From an uncultured Lachnospiraceae bacterium (GTDB lineage Bacteria; Bacillota_A; Clostridia; Lachnospirales; Lachnospiraceae), in NCBI GenBank assembly GCA_900555005.1, contig USJM01000034.1, positions 1 to 12,746 of the forward strand: DNA of 12,746 bases, written 5' to 3'. The notes beneath the pieces are model-generated. The model was not told the DNA's origin and ran no database searches. It saw only the letters and a list, made by a program, of their open reading frames with translations. Positions 1 through 7,948 of the stretch are shown piece by piece. The translations under genes were made by a program, and so were the position numbers. Positions within the stretch are counted from its first letter, which is position 1. Every line of letters starts with the position of its first letter.

Positions 1-551
<551 letters not shown>

Positions 552-559
552 AAATGGGC

Positions 560-588
560 ATGTCAGGGTGACCTATTCATGCTATACT
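560..588 (+). promoter_or_regulatory. Candidate sigma-A promoter for the dfx-flavodoxin gene
   Basis: ATGTCA at 560-565 (4 of 6 to the -35 consensus) and TATACT at 583-588 (5 of 6 to the -10) are separated by 17 bases. Transcription would begin near 595, about 55 bases ahead of the start codon at 650. The site lies just after the udk stop. No clear PerR-like palindrome was recognised nearby. Confidence 0.5.
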
Positions 589-649
589 CTTTAGTAACCA
601 TTGACGGACATATCGTTGAGGAAATACATTTCCGGAAAGGCTTGAGATT

Positions 650-1534
650 ATGGGAAAAACACAGTTTTACCGCTGCGGCGGATGCGGAAACTTCGTGGCA
701 TTCATCGGCGAGAAGACAGCCTGCACACCGAAGTGCTGCGGGGAGCCGATGACGCTTCTTGAACCGAATACAACAGATGCGGCGGTTGAGAAGCATGTTC
801 CGGCGGTGACAGTCGACGGAAACAAGGTCACCGTTCAGGTCGGAAGCACACTTCACCCGATGACGGAAGAGCACCATATTGCGTTTATCTGTCTTGAGAC
901 AAGCTTTGGCAGACAGCTTCGTTATCTGAATCCGGGAGACGAACCGAAGGCTGTATTTCTGATGGCGGAAGGGGACGAAGCGGTTTCTGTCTATGCGTAC
1001 TGCAATCTGCACGGTCTCTGGGAGAAGAATCTGACAGAACCGGAAAAGGCGCCAACGAAAGTCCTGGTTTCCTATTTTTCAACGGATGGCGGAACAAAGC
1101 AGGTGGCAGAGACGGTTGCGGAGGTGACCGGCGGCGACCTGTTCGAGATTGCTCCGAAGGTTCCGTATACCGACGATGACCTTGACTGGACGGACAGAAG
1201 CTCCAGGTCAAACCAGGAGATGCACGACGACAGCGCACGCCCGGCACTTGCAAAGAGCCTTGAGGATGCAGGAAAGTATGACGTTGTCTTTGTCGGGTTC
1301 CCGATCTGGTGGGGGATGACGCCAAAGGCAGTCTTCACCTTCTTTGACGGACTGGATCTGGCCGGCAAGACGATTATTCCGTTCTGCACATCCGGCGGCT
1401 CCAAGGCTTCGATGGTGGACAAGGACTTTGACCAGAACGTCAAAGGCGCAGCGAAGATCCTTCCTGCAAATCTTCTGAATGGAAAGCCGGGCAAGGAAGA
1501 CATCGAGAAGTGGGTGCGCGGGCTCGGACTGTAA
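650..1534 (+). CDS. Superoxide reductase (desulfoferrodoxin) fused to a flavodoxin
   Basis: A 294-residue two-domain redox protein. The N-terminal part (about 1-126) is desulfoferrodoxin: a desulforedoxin-type Fe(Cys)4 site at C9, C12, C29 and C30, then a superoxide reductase domain with the expected His4-Cys iron ligands H49, H69, H75, C118 and H121, plus the conserved E47-K48 pair next to the active site. It reduces superoxide to peroxide without making oxygen, as anaerobes do. The C-terminal part (about 136-294) is a flavodoxin with an FMN phosphate loop around S141-T149 and a P-I-W-W-G segment at 218-222 of the kind seen in the Flavodoxin_4 type. The flavin domain could pass electrons to the iron centres; that is inference. 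The start is supported by GGAAAGG at 634-640, nine bases upstream. The gene has its own promoter and terminator, so it is probably transcribed alone. An extra cysteine (C25) lies in the first metal-site loop. Confidence 0.93.
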   Translation: MGKTQFYRCGGCGNFVAFIGEKTACTPKCCGEPMTLLEPNTTDAAVEKHVPAVTVDGNKVTVQVGSTLHPMTEEHHIAFICLETSFGRQLRYLNPGDEPKAVFLMAEGDEAVSVYAYCNLHGLWEKNLTEPEKAPTKVLVSYFSTDGGTKQVAETVAEVTGGDLFEIAPKVPYTDDDLDWTDRSSRSNQEMHDDSARPALAKSLEDAGKYDVVFVGFPIWWGMTPKAVFTFFDGLDLAGKTIIPFCTSGGSKASMVDKDFDQNVKGAAKILPANLLNGKPGKEDIEKWVRGLGL

Positions 1535-1575
1535 AGGCGGGACCGGCAGGACTCATAAGATCAGCAGCATCAAGT

Positions 1576-1618
1576 GCCCCGGATCATGGAAAACATCCAT
1601 GCTTCCGGGGCGTTTTTT
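1576..1618 (+). terminator. Intrinsic terminator after the dfx-flavodoxin gene
   Basis: GCCCCGGA and CATGG on the left arm pair with CCATG and TCCGGGGC on the right arm around a short loop near 1591-1596, followed by six T at 1613-1618. It separates the superoxide reductase unit from the B12 operon. Confidence 0.88.
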
Positions 1619-1653
1619 GCCTGAAATGATTGCTTGCCTTCATTGACCGCCCA

Positions 1654-1682
1654 TTGACCGATAGAAATCTGTATGGTAAAGT
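1654..1682 (+). promoter_or_regulatory. Candidate promoter for the cobalamin riboswitch transcript
   Basis: TTGACC at 1654-1659 (5 of 6), a 17-base spacer, then TAAAGT at 1677-1682 (4 of 6) preceded by TGG, an extended -10. The start point would fall near 1689, exactly where the first stem of the riboswitch begins, which supports the call. The nine bases CATTGACCG occur twice, at 1641-1649 and 1652-1660, so a second -35-like element lies 11 bases upstream. Confidence 0.5.
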
Positions 1683-1687
1683 CATGC

Positions 1688-1811
1688 CATGCAGGTTCTT
1701 CCTGATGGAGCACAGGCTTCGGGGGAAGACCAACAGGGAACAAGGTGCGAATCCTTGACAGTGCCGCTACTGTGTGGAGCGAAGGCTCCGAGCCAGATAC
1801 CTGCCTGCATG
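1688..1811 (+). ncRNA. Cobalamin (vitamin B12) riboswitch aptamer
   Basis: The region carries the conserved blocks of the adenosylcobalamin riboswitch in order: AACAGGGAA at 1732-1740, GGTGCGAATCC at 1744-1754, GCCGCTACTGT at 1762-1772, a variable hairpin GGAGCGAAGGCTCC near 1776-1789, and the B12 box AGCCAGATACCTGCC at 1791-1805. The outer stem is closed by CATGCAGG at 1688-1695 pairing with CCTGCATG at 1804-1811. Known members of this class repress B12 uptake or synthesis genes when cobalamin is bound. Here it precedes btuFCD, which fits that role. Exact ends are estimated from the closing stem. Confidence 0.95.
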
Positions 1812-1868
1812 CTGGCACAGCGTTTCTTCGGGATCAAAGAAAACGTGCTTTATGATTCTGGAGAACTG

Positions 1869-1907
1869 CCATCCGGCGGGACGTTCGTTCCCGTCGGGTG
1901 GTTTTTT
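1869..1907 (+). terminator. Riboswitch expression-platform terminator
   Basis: CCATCCGGCGGGA at 1869-1881 pairs, with G-U wobbles, with TCCCGTCGGGTGG at 1889-1901 around a seven-base loop, followed by six T at 1902-1907. It stands between the B12 aptamer and the btuF start, as expected for control by premature termination when B12 is plentiful. An upstream segment, GCGTTTCTT near 1820 with AAGAAAACGTGC near 1841-1852, can form another hairpin that may take part in the switch; that part is inference. Confidence 0.85.
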
Positions 1908-1937
1908 ATGTCCTGACACGGACAGGAAAGGAGATTT

Positions 1938-2966
1938 ATGAAAAAGAAATGGTCTGTATTTGCTTTACCGGCGATGATGAGGCCAGCCGCCGCAATGTGC
2001 TGCGAGGCAAGTCCGAGGCAGACGGAGAATACGGAGGCTGTGGCAGCGGGGGCTGCTGAAACGGAAGCTGCAAAGGCAGATACCGTACTCCCTTCAAAGG
2101 ATCCTGCGGGAAATGATATCACGGTGCCGGAAGAAGTCGGCAAGATTGTATCCATGGCTCCTTCTGTCACGAGGCTTTTGATCGATCTGGGGATTTCCGA
2201 CAAGCTGGTCGGTGTGGATACCTATTCCGAGCAGTACTATGGTGATGAGCTGCCTGCAGACCTGCCTGCCTACGATATGATGCATCCTGACAATGAGTCA
2301 ATCGTGGCCCTGAAGCCTGACATTGTGTTTACGACAGGGATGAGCAGCTCGGGTGGTGATGATGTCTATTCCGCAGTCCGGGCAGCGGGCATCTGCACCG
2401 CGGACATCCCAAGTGCCTCTTCGCTTGACGAAATCGGGGAAACCATCACATTTGTTGGGGACTGCACCGGCACACAGGACAAGGCAGAAGCGATCAATCG
2501 CGACTATTCATCTGCTGTGTCCGGCATCAAAAAGATTGGCGATGGCATTCCGAAGGAGGAGAAGAAGTCTGTTCTCTACGAGATCTCCACACCGACATCA
2601 GATTCTCCGTCGATTTACTCCGCCGGAAAGGATACCTACATCACAGAGGCCATCACCGATATCGGAGCAGAAAGCCTGACGGCGGATCAGAAGGATGCCT
2701 GGCCGTCCATCTCCGAGGAGGCTGCAATTGCCATGAACCCGGATGTCATTCTGACAACAGATAATTACACAAAGGATGTCGTCAATACGCTTCTCTCGCT
2801 GACCGGCTGGGAGAATGTCACCGCAGTTAAGAACAAGGATGTCTATTATATTGACGCCAATCTGCTGAATCAGCCGAATCACCATGTTGTGAGTGCGATG
2901 ATCGATATGGCAAAGGACATCTACCCGGAGGCATATGCCGGGATGGAGGATCCTTTTGCACAGTGA
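1938..2966 (+). CDS. btuF: Cobalamin ABC transporter, substrate-binding protein
   Basis: This is the 342-residue extracellular binding protein of the TroA/FecB-BtuF type, which captures cobalamin and delivers it to BtuC-BtuD. After the leader there is a D/E/A-rich linker (about 24-50), then two lobes joined by a long helix. Typical family segments are VSMAPSVTRLLIDLGI, the NESIVALKPDIVFTTG stretch with the docking-type Glu of the first lobe, and SISEEAAIAMNPDVILTT in the second lobe. The start has GGAAAGGAG just upstream (about 1924-1932). The B12 riboswitch ahead of it points to cobalamin rather than iron-siderophore as ligand. The signal peptide is odd: an Arg interrupts the hydrophobic core (about residue 15), and C22-C23 is preceded by A-A-M, a poor lipobox. 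Length and fold fit the family. Its end overlaps the first possible btuC start. Confidence 0.88.
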   Translation: MKKKWSVFALPAMMRPAAAMCCEASPRQTENTEAVAAGAAETEAAKADTVLPSKDPAGNDITVPEEVGKIVSMAPSVTRLLIDLGISDKLVGVDTYSEQYYGDELPADLPAYDMMHPDNESIVALKPDIVFTTGMSSSGGDDVYSAVRAAGICTADIPSASSLDEIGETITFVGDCTGTQDKAEAINRDYSSAVSGIKKIGDGIPKEEKKSVLYEISTPTSDSPSIYSAGKDTYITEAITDIGAESLTADQKDAWPSISEEAAIAMNPDVILTTDNYTKDVVNTLLSLTGWENVTAVKNKDVYYIDANLLNQPNHHVVSAMIDMAKDIYPEAYAGMEDPFAQ

Positions 2967-4020
2967 GCGCAGGCTGACAGATAAGGGGAGGAGAGGACAG
3001 AGCGTGGCGGTCACGGTCACAGGGATTGCCGCATTCCTTGTCTGTGTGTTTTCCCTGTGTGTGGGCGTAGGAAGTGTTGCCATCACGCCTGCGGAATCCC
3101 TGCGGATTATCTGGGGAAAGCTGACAGGAAGAGGGGATTTTCCAGACATGAATCCTTCTCTTGTCTCAATCCTCTGGGATATTCGTATGCCGCGGGTGGC
3201 GATGGCCTTTCTGTCGGGTGGTGCGCTGTCCCTCTCGGGGGCAGTGATGCAGACCATCCTGCAGAACCCCCTGGCGTCTTCCTACACACTTGGAGTTTCC
3301 AGCGGGGCTTCTCTCGGCGCGGCAATCGTGATTGCGTCCGGGATCTCACTGCCGGTACTGGGAACGTTCCTGCTTCCGGTTACCGCTTTTGGCATGGGAT
3401 TTCTTGTGATCGCGGCGGTTCTTTTCATTTCCTCCGGCATCAGCAGTTCTCTGCAGACACACACGGTGATTCTGATGGGGATGTCGGTATCTCTGTTTGT
3501 GAATGCGCTCCTGACGCTGCTCTCCTCGTTTGCGGGGAATCGGCTGCAGCAGCTGATTCTCTGGCAGATGGGATCCTTCTCGGGAATGAGATGGTATCAT
3601 GTGGAAATACTGGCCCCTGTCTGTCTGTCAGGCCTGATTCTTCTTGTCCTCCATGCAAGGGAACTGGATATCCTGTCCTTCGGGGATGAGCATGCACTCT
3701 CTCTGGGCGTGAGTGTGAAAGGGGGAAAGCTTTTTGCACTTACCCTCTCCACACTTCTCACGGGAGCTGTGGTTTGCTTTACCGGAACCATCGGTTTTGT
3801 AGACCTTGTGGCGCCTCACGCAGTGCGCAGGGTTTTCGGAACCGAGAATCAGAAGGTGCTTCCGTTGTCCTTCCTTTTTGGCGGGGCGTTCCTTGCTCTG
3901 TGCGACATGCTCTCACGGTCGCTTCTTGCGCCCAGGGAGATTCCGGTCGGGGCAGTGACTGCTTTGGCAGGCACACCTTTTTTTATCTGGCTTTATGTGC
4001 AGGGAGGAAAGAATGGATGA
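2935..4020 (+). CDS. btuC: Cobalamin ABC transporter permease (FecCD family)
   Basis: A membrane permease with about ten predicted helices that forms the B12 channel with BtuD. Family hallmarks are plain: the IRMPRVAMAFLSGGALSLSG segment, QTILQNPLASSYTLGVSSGAS, the GTIGFVDLVAPHAVRR cytoplasmic coupling region, and the C-terminal EIPVGAVTALAGTPFF. The start is uncertain. ATG 2935 (361 residues) overlaps btuF by 32 bases and has GGAGG only three bases upstream. TTG 2956 has GGAGG at 2945-2949 with better spacing. GTG 3004 has GAGAGG at 2991-2996 but would remove the positively charged N-terminus before the first helix. I keep the longest form. The gene lies in the same operon as btuF and btuD, and its stop overlaps the btuD start. 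No frame break was seen. Confidence 0.9.
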   Translation: MPGWRILLHSERRLTDKGRRGQSVAVTVTGIAAFLVCVFSLCVGVGSVAITPAESLRIIWGKLTGRGDFPDMNPSLVSILWDIRMPRVAMAFLSGGALSLSGAVMQTILQNPLASSYTLGVSSGASLGAAIVIASGISLPVLGTFLLPVTAFGMGFLVIAAVLFISSGISSSLQTHTVILMGMSVSLFVNALLTLLSSFAGNRLQQLILWQMGSFSGMRWYHVEILAPVCLSGLILLVLHARELDILSFGDEHALSLGVSVKGGKLFALTLSTLLTGAVVCFTGTIGFVDLVAPHAVRRVFGTENQKVLPLSFLFGGAFLALCDMLSRSLLAPREIPVGAVTALAGTPFFIWLYVQGGKNG

Positions 4021-4869
4021 GACAACGAAAGTCCGGCCTGCCGGGGCTTACATGAATGCGGCCTTCGAAGTCCGGAATCTCTGTGCCTTTTATGGGAAGA
4101 AGCGGCCAAAGGATCCCGGGAAAATGGTGCTGCGGGATGTGAGCCTTGTGATCCCTGCAGGAAGCGCTCTCGGGATTATCGGTCCGAACGGTGCCGGGAA
4201 AAGCACCCTTCTCCGTGCGCTTGCGGGAATCATCCCATCAGAAGGGGAGATCCGGATGTTAGGAGAACCGCTTGCCGGAAAGAAACGCCGGGAGATCGCC
4301 TGCTGCTGTGCGCTGATGAGTCAGTTCTTTCCGACAGGCTTTGCCTATTCGGTGAGGAAAACCGTGGAGATGGCGCGGTACGCAAGAGGAAAGAGCGGCA
4401 TGAGGGACCGGGTGGTGGTACAGAAGAGTCTGGAAGAGGCAGGCCTTCAGGAGCTTGCGGACCGTCCGATAACCGAGCTGTCCGGCGGGCAGCTTCAGCG
4501 TGTATTCTTTGCCCGGGCGCTCGCTCAGGAAACACCGTTCTGCTGCTGGATGAACCTGCCAGCAGCCTGGATCTGCAATACCAGGCAGAACTCACAGAGC
4601 TTTTGAAACGCTGGAAAACGCGAAAAACGACGCTGCCGGATGGCAGGACCGTTCCCAACACTCTGATCAGCGTCTGCCATGATCTTTCACTGGCCCTGGA
4701 TCTTTCAGATGACCTGGTCCTTTTGCAGGATGGGAGAGTGCTCGCGGCAGGACCAGGAGATCAAGTGCTGAGCCGGAAGCTGCTGCAGAGGGTTTACGGA
4801 ATGGATGTTCCTGCCTATATGCTCCGGCGGGAAGACTTCTGGAAGACGCTGATAGCGAGAGAAACATAA
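4013..4869 (+). CDS. btuD: Cobalamin ABC transporter ATPase, one frameshift
   Basis: This is the ATP-hydrolysing subunit of the B12 importer, acting on the inner face of the membrane with BtuC. Walker A is GPNGAGKST at 57-65, the Q-loop lies in ALMSQFFP, and the ABC signature LSGGQ is at 156-160. The Walker B region is broken at about 4538-4540: the first frame degenerates after ETPF, while the next frame continues with LLLDEPASSLDL, an H-loop in SVCHDLSLAL, and a normal C-terminus to TAA at 4867-4869. Restoring one base (TTC CTG or TTT CTG) gives a 285-residue protein. The start ATG 4013 has GGGAGG at 4002-4007 and overlaps the btuC stop by eight bases, a sign of coupled translation. An in-frame ATG at 4052 is a weaker alternative. 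The single missing base looks like sequence error; if real, the transporter would be inactive. Confidence 0.88.
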
Positions 4870-4879
4870 CACAGTATAT

Positions 4880-4921
4880 GGAAAACCGGGAGACTGGAGA
4901 GATCCAGACTCCCGGTTTTCC
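4880..4921. terminator. Terminator hairpin between btuD and the serine hydrolase
   Basis: GGAAAACCGGGAG at 4880-4892 pairs perfectly with CTCCCGGTTTTCC at 4909-4921, with an inner CTGGA/TCCAG extension and a GAGA loop. The A and T tracts lie on opposite arms, so it can serve both convergent transcripts, btuFCD on plus and the hydrolase on minus. The T tract is only four long and lies within the stem. Confidence 0.75.
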
Positions 4922-4948
4922 GTCAGGTGCTGCATTTTCCGTCAGGTG
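4916..4948. repeat. 14-base direct repeat, 19-base period
   Basis: TTTTCCGTCAGGTG occurs at 4916-4929 and again at 4935-4948, separated by five bases. The first copy overlaps the right arm of the terminator hairpin. It looks like a small local duplication in the non-coding gap between convergent genes; no function is evident. Confidence 0.8.
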
Positions 4949-4992
4949 GTACAGATGAGAGGGACATACCAGCGATCAGGATGATGTCCCGG

Positions 4993-6641
4993 TCAGCTCT
5001 GGGAGCTGAAATGCATTCCGGAGATGTCACGAATGGTCAGACTGCTGTTTTCCGGAATCGACCCTACGGCCTCGAGATTCAGCATGCCGCGGAAGAAGGT
5101 TGCACGGATATTGACCGATTCGATCATCTCCGTGTTCCGGACGTTGATGTCAAAGGTTGACGGACTGGTGAAGGTACCAGATGCCGTGAAGTGATACCTC
5201 GTCAGATGGCTTGTACGCACTTTTCCATCCATTCCGACTGCGAGTGTCTGAGTGACCGCATCAGCCGGATCATCATCATGGCAGATCAGATGCTCATTTC
5301 CCTTCGGAATCGTGCGGCCGGCAGGACTGAAGGGGTCAAACGCGAAAGCAGGCGCAGCATGTTCAGCCCTTTTGTTGAGTTCAAAGTCAAGGTACGCGAC
5401 ATTGTCCTCGAACCGGAAGGTGACTGCCTTCATCGAAAGCCCGTCTTTTTCAAAGTATCCGGGACCTGCGATAAAGTCCTCTACAGAAGGATACGAGTCA
5501 GAATCTGCGATGTAGCGGATTTTTCCGTACTGTTTTTCAAGCAGAGGAGCCCGTATCCCCCAGAGGACAGGAAGCTGCCAGTCTTTCAGACAGGAGCGAA
5601 GGGAGGAAAGCGCCGCCTGATTCTCCGGGAGAGGTTCAGCTGCACCGTCTCCTTTCATTGCAGGAAGCAGCGTATCATAGACAATATTCAGCTCCGCTTC
5701 CGTGTTCAGCGCGCAGGAGGTCAGAACAACAACGGCGTTTTTCTGCGGGATGACCAGACCGAACTGCCCGAATGCCCCATCGGCACGCCAGATCCCGGGG
5801 ACGTCGCACTGCCAGTTCTGAAAACCATAGCCCTTCAGCCAGTTGGATGCGATGTCTCCGTTGTTGTAAATCTCATTGTCGGTTTCAATCTGTCGGGCGG
5901 ACATCTGCGCTATATAGTCATGATTGAGCAGACGCTTTCCGTCCCAGACCCCGTCCTGCTCCAGAAACCAGATGAACTTTGCCATGTCGAGTGTGGTCAG
6001 CTTCATGCCCCAGCCGCCGCCTTGCACGGTTTTTGTGAAATCATCCCCCATGTTTCTTGAAGCGCAGGTGGCATCTGTGATGCCGAGCGGTTCAAAAAGC
6101 CTGGGTGTCAGGTATTCAATCAGCGTCTGACCGGACTTCTTCTGGAGGGCTGCAGCCGCCAGATCAGTTCCCAGGTGTTGTACTGAAACATCGTTCCCGG
6201 AGCAAAGTGGAAGGGATGTGCGAGAAATGCGCGAATCCAGTTCCCGTCAAAGCGTTCTGCCTCCGCCATGGTCATTTCGCTCTTGTGACCGCAGCTCATT
6301 GTCAGGAGACTGCGCAGATCAGCCTTTGCCAGATAATCGGAAATAACAGGAGGGCAGTACTCCGGAAACAGGTCGGTCAGCCGATCGTCGAGTGACAGGA
6401 GCCCCTCCTGAACCGCAAAGCCGACTGCTGTTGCAGTCAGTGTCTTTGAAAATGAGTACATCGGATGCCGCAGGTCTTTTCTATATGGCGAAGCCCAGCC
6501 CTCGGCGGCAATTTTTCCATCTCTGACAATCATAAAGCTGTGAAGTTCCACGCCGGCCTTCTTTTCTTCCCGAAGGAAGGCTTCAATCGCGGAAGAGTCG
6601 ATCCCGGCTTCCTCCGGCGTTACATGTTCAAATTCTGACAT
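4993..6641 (-). CDS. Serine hydrolase of the beta-lactamase/esterase fold, one frameshift
   Basis: A roughly 549-residue protein of the class C beta-lactamase-like (Pfam Beta-lactamase) superfamily, which includes esterases and D-peptidases. The nucleophile motif SxxK is S63-F-S-K66, the Tyr motif is in PGTMFQYNT (Y154), and a G-G-G-W-G-M segment takes the place of the third motif. A C-terminal region of about 230 residues follows. No signal peptide is seen, so it is probably cytoplasmic and not an antibiotic resistance enzyme. The start at 6641 is chosen because AAGGAGG lies eight bases upstream; a start at 6665 would precede that site. The frame breaks at the CCC run 6170-6172 (plus strand). 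One extra G in the coding strand turns NTWEL into NTWGTDLAAAALQKKSG and joins the N-terminal piece (6120-6641) to the rest (4993 to about 6170). The natural substrate is unknown. Confidence 0.87.
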
Positions 6642-6663
6642 CTTCGTTTCCTCCTTTTGCGCC

Positions 6664-6672
6664 ATTATAGCA
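6664..6672 (-). promoter_or_regulatory. Extended -10 promoter for the serine hydrolase
   Basis: On the minus strand TGCTATAAT is a full extended -10 (TGn plus TATAAT). No good -35 lies 16-18 bases upstream, as is common for extended -10 promoters. Transcription would begin about 16 bases before the start codon at 6641, leaving a short leader that includes the AAGGAGG site. Confidence 0.55.
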
Positions 6673-6762
6673 TGATCCTGATGGTGGAGGCATCCCTGAA
6701 AATATCATGTAAATAAATAGACGCCTAAACAATAGAACACAAAAAAATAATGCACAATCTAC

Positions 6763-6792
6763 TTTACACGCATATTCTGGGCGTGCTAGTAT
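6763..6792 (+). promoter_or_regulatory. Candidate promoter and operator of the dehydrogenase gene
   Basis: TTTACA at 6763-6768, an 18-base spacer, and TAGTAT at 6787-6792 preceded by TGC (extended -10). Between the two hexamers an inverted repeat, CACGC at 6767-6771 and GCGTG at 6781-6785 with nine bases between, could be a repressor site. A 10-base palindrome, GTATATATAC, overlaps and follows the -10 at 6789-6798. Just upstream, ATGCACAATCTA at 6750-6761 matches a motif before the ABC transporter genes. Confidence 0.5.
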
Positions 6793-6858
6793 ATATACGA
6801 AGGCTTCAACAACTACGTTTAAAAAAATCTATTTCTATTGAAGAAGGAGGTATGCAGG

Positions 6859-7680
6859 ATGGGACTTAGCATTGATTTTACCGGAAAAACTGTATTGGTA
6901 ACTGGCGCAGGACGTGGGCTCGGGAAGGCTATGGCGCTTACCTTTGCGCAGGCAGGTGCAGATGTATATCTCGGGAATCGAAAAGAAGATCAGGGCATGG
7001 AAACGGTCAAAGAGATCGAGGCCATGGGCCGCAAATCAGGCTTCACCAGATGCGACGTCGCAAAAGAAGAGGATGTCAAGAAGCTTCTCCACGATGCCGT
7101 TGATTTTGGCGGCGGGAAACTTGATGTATTTGTGAATGCAGCAGGAGTGATCTCCATCGAAGATGTCATGTATACTTCTGATGAAGAAGTGAAGCGCCTG
7201 TTTGATATCAATGTGCTTGGAACCATTCATGCCTTAAAGCATGGATTATCGGTCATGGAAAAGCAGAAGCATGGAAATATTGTCACGGTTTCTTCAATCG
7301 CAGGTCGTGGCGGAATGGCGATGCTGCAGGCTTACTGTGCGTCAAAGGCGTCTGTGATCAGCCTTACGCAGAGCGCCGCTAAGATGGCCGCGCCATACGG
7401 AGTCCGGGTCAACAGTATCGCACCAGGCATTATCCGGACTTCCATGTGGGAAGAGATACTTGATGGAATGGCTCATGGCTGGAATCCGGACGATAAGAGA
7501 GAACTGTCATCCGAAGAGCGAGAAAAGCTCTGGAATGCTTCTGTTCAGGGAATGATTCCGATGGGACATGCCCAGCAGCCGGAAGATATTGCATGGGCTA
7601 CAGCCTTTATCGCTTCTGATCTTGCACGGGAAATCACCGGGCAGGTTCTTGCCATCGATGGCGGTACGACAATGGTATAA
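6859..7680 (+). CDS. Short-chain dehydrogenase/reductase, polyol or sugar type
   Basis: A 273-residue classical SDR, a cytoplasmic NAD(P)-dependent oxidoreductase that interconverts alcohol and ketone groups. The cofactor loop TGxxxGxG is T15-GAGRGL-G22, the NAAG motif is 93-96, and the catalytic set is N118, S146, Y159 and K163 (YCASK). The C-terminal IDGG is present. N40-R41 after the second strand, where NAD-users have Asp, hints at NADP(H). A long variable loop (about 205-240) before the last helices covers the substrate. Overall it resembles sorbitol/polyol dehydrogenases of the SDR class, but the substrate cannot be fixed. The start ATG 6859 is chosen because AAGGAGG at 6844-6850 is eight bases upstream; the TTG at 6838 lies before that site. 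The gene is flanked by its own promoter and a terminator and lies next to a sugar transporter. Confidence 0.92.
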   Translation: MGLSIDFTGKTVLVTGAGRGLGKAMALTFAQAGADVYLGNRKEDQGMETVKEIEAMGRKSGFTRCDVAKEEDVKKLLHDAVDFGGGKLDVFVNAAGVISIEDVMYTSDEEVKRLFDINVLGTIHALKHGLSVMEKQKHGNIVTVSSIAGRGGMAMLQAYCASKASVISLTQSAAKMAAPYGVRVNSIAPGIIRTSMWEEILDGMAHGWNPDDKRELSSEEREKLWNASVQGMIPMGHAQQPEDIAWATAFIASDLAREITGQVLAIDGGTTMV

Positions 7681-7754
7681 TCAGAGCGACAGCCTGGAGG
7701 AGAGACTGCAGGCTGCCGCGTCCATAACAAAAAACAATTAAGCATCCATACAGG

Positions 7755-7796
7755 ATAAAAGCCTTGGCAGAATGATGCCTGGGCTTTTATTTTTTT
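7755..7796 (+). terminator. Intrinsic terminator after the dehydrogenase gene
   Basis: ATAAAAGCC and GGCA on the left arm pair with TGCC and GGCTTTTAT on the right arm around GAATGA, with a two-base internal loop, then six T at 7791-7796. It makes the dehydrogenase a separate transcription unit from the ABC transporter. Confidence 0.92.
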
Positions 7797-7841
7797 ATAG
7801 CAAACCTGAAAAAAATCCCCCTTTATCTGAAGTATCTGTAC

Positions 7842-7870
7842 TTTATGCACAATGTATATCGAAATATACT
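7842..7870 (+). promoter_or_regulatory. Candidate promoter region of the sugar ABC operon
   Basis: TTTATG at 7842-7847 (3 of 6), a 17-base spacer and TATACT at 7865-7870 (5 of 6) is one reading. A competing one is TTGTAA at 7870-7875 with TATAGA at 7895-7900 (19-base spacer). The segment contains ATGCACAATGTA at 7845-7856 and the perfect inverted repeat GTATAT-CGAA-ATATAC at 7854-7869. TAACAGT is repeated at 7873-7879 and 7888-7894. These are likely regulator sites, although the regulator itself is not in the window. Confidence 0.4.
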
Positions 7871-7948
7871 TGTAACAGTGGTTGAAATAACAGTTATAGA
7901 ATATAGAAATATTCATTAGTGCCAGAAACATGACGGAGATGGAGGAAT

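Noticed and set aside
1689..1916. 75-codon plus-strand frame across the riboswitch
   Set aside because: It overlaps the B12 aptamer and terminator entirely; the conserved RNA blocks explain the sequence.
5191..6060. Long plus-strand reading frame of 289 codons opposite the serine hydrolase
   Set aside because: It is antisense to a gene with clear SxxK and Tyr motifs, and its translation has no recognisable family or convincing ribosome site. It is a shadow of the minus-strand gene.
4993..6641. Beta-lactamase as an antibiotic resistance gene
   Set aside because: There is no signal peptide, a long extra C-terminal region is present, and the motifs fit the wider serine esterase/peptidase group. 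Only the fold can be claimed.
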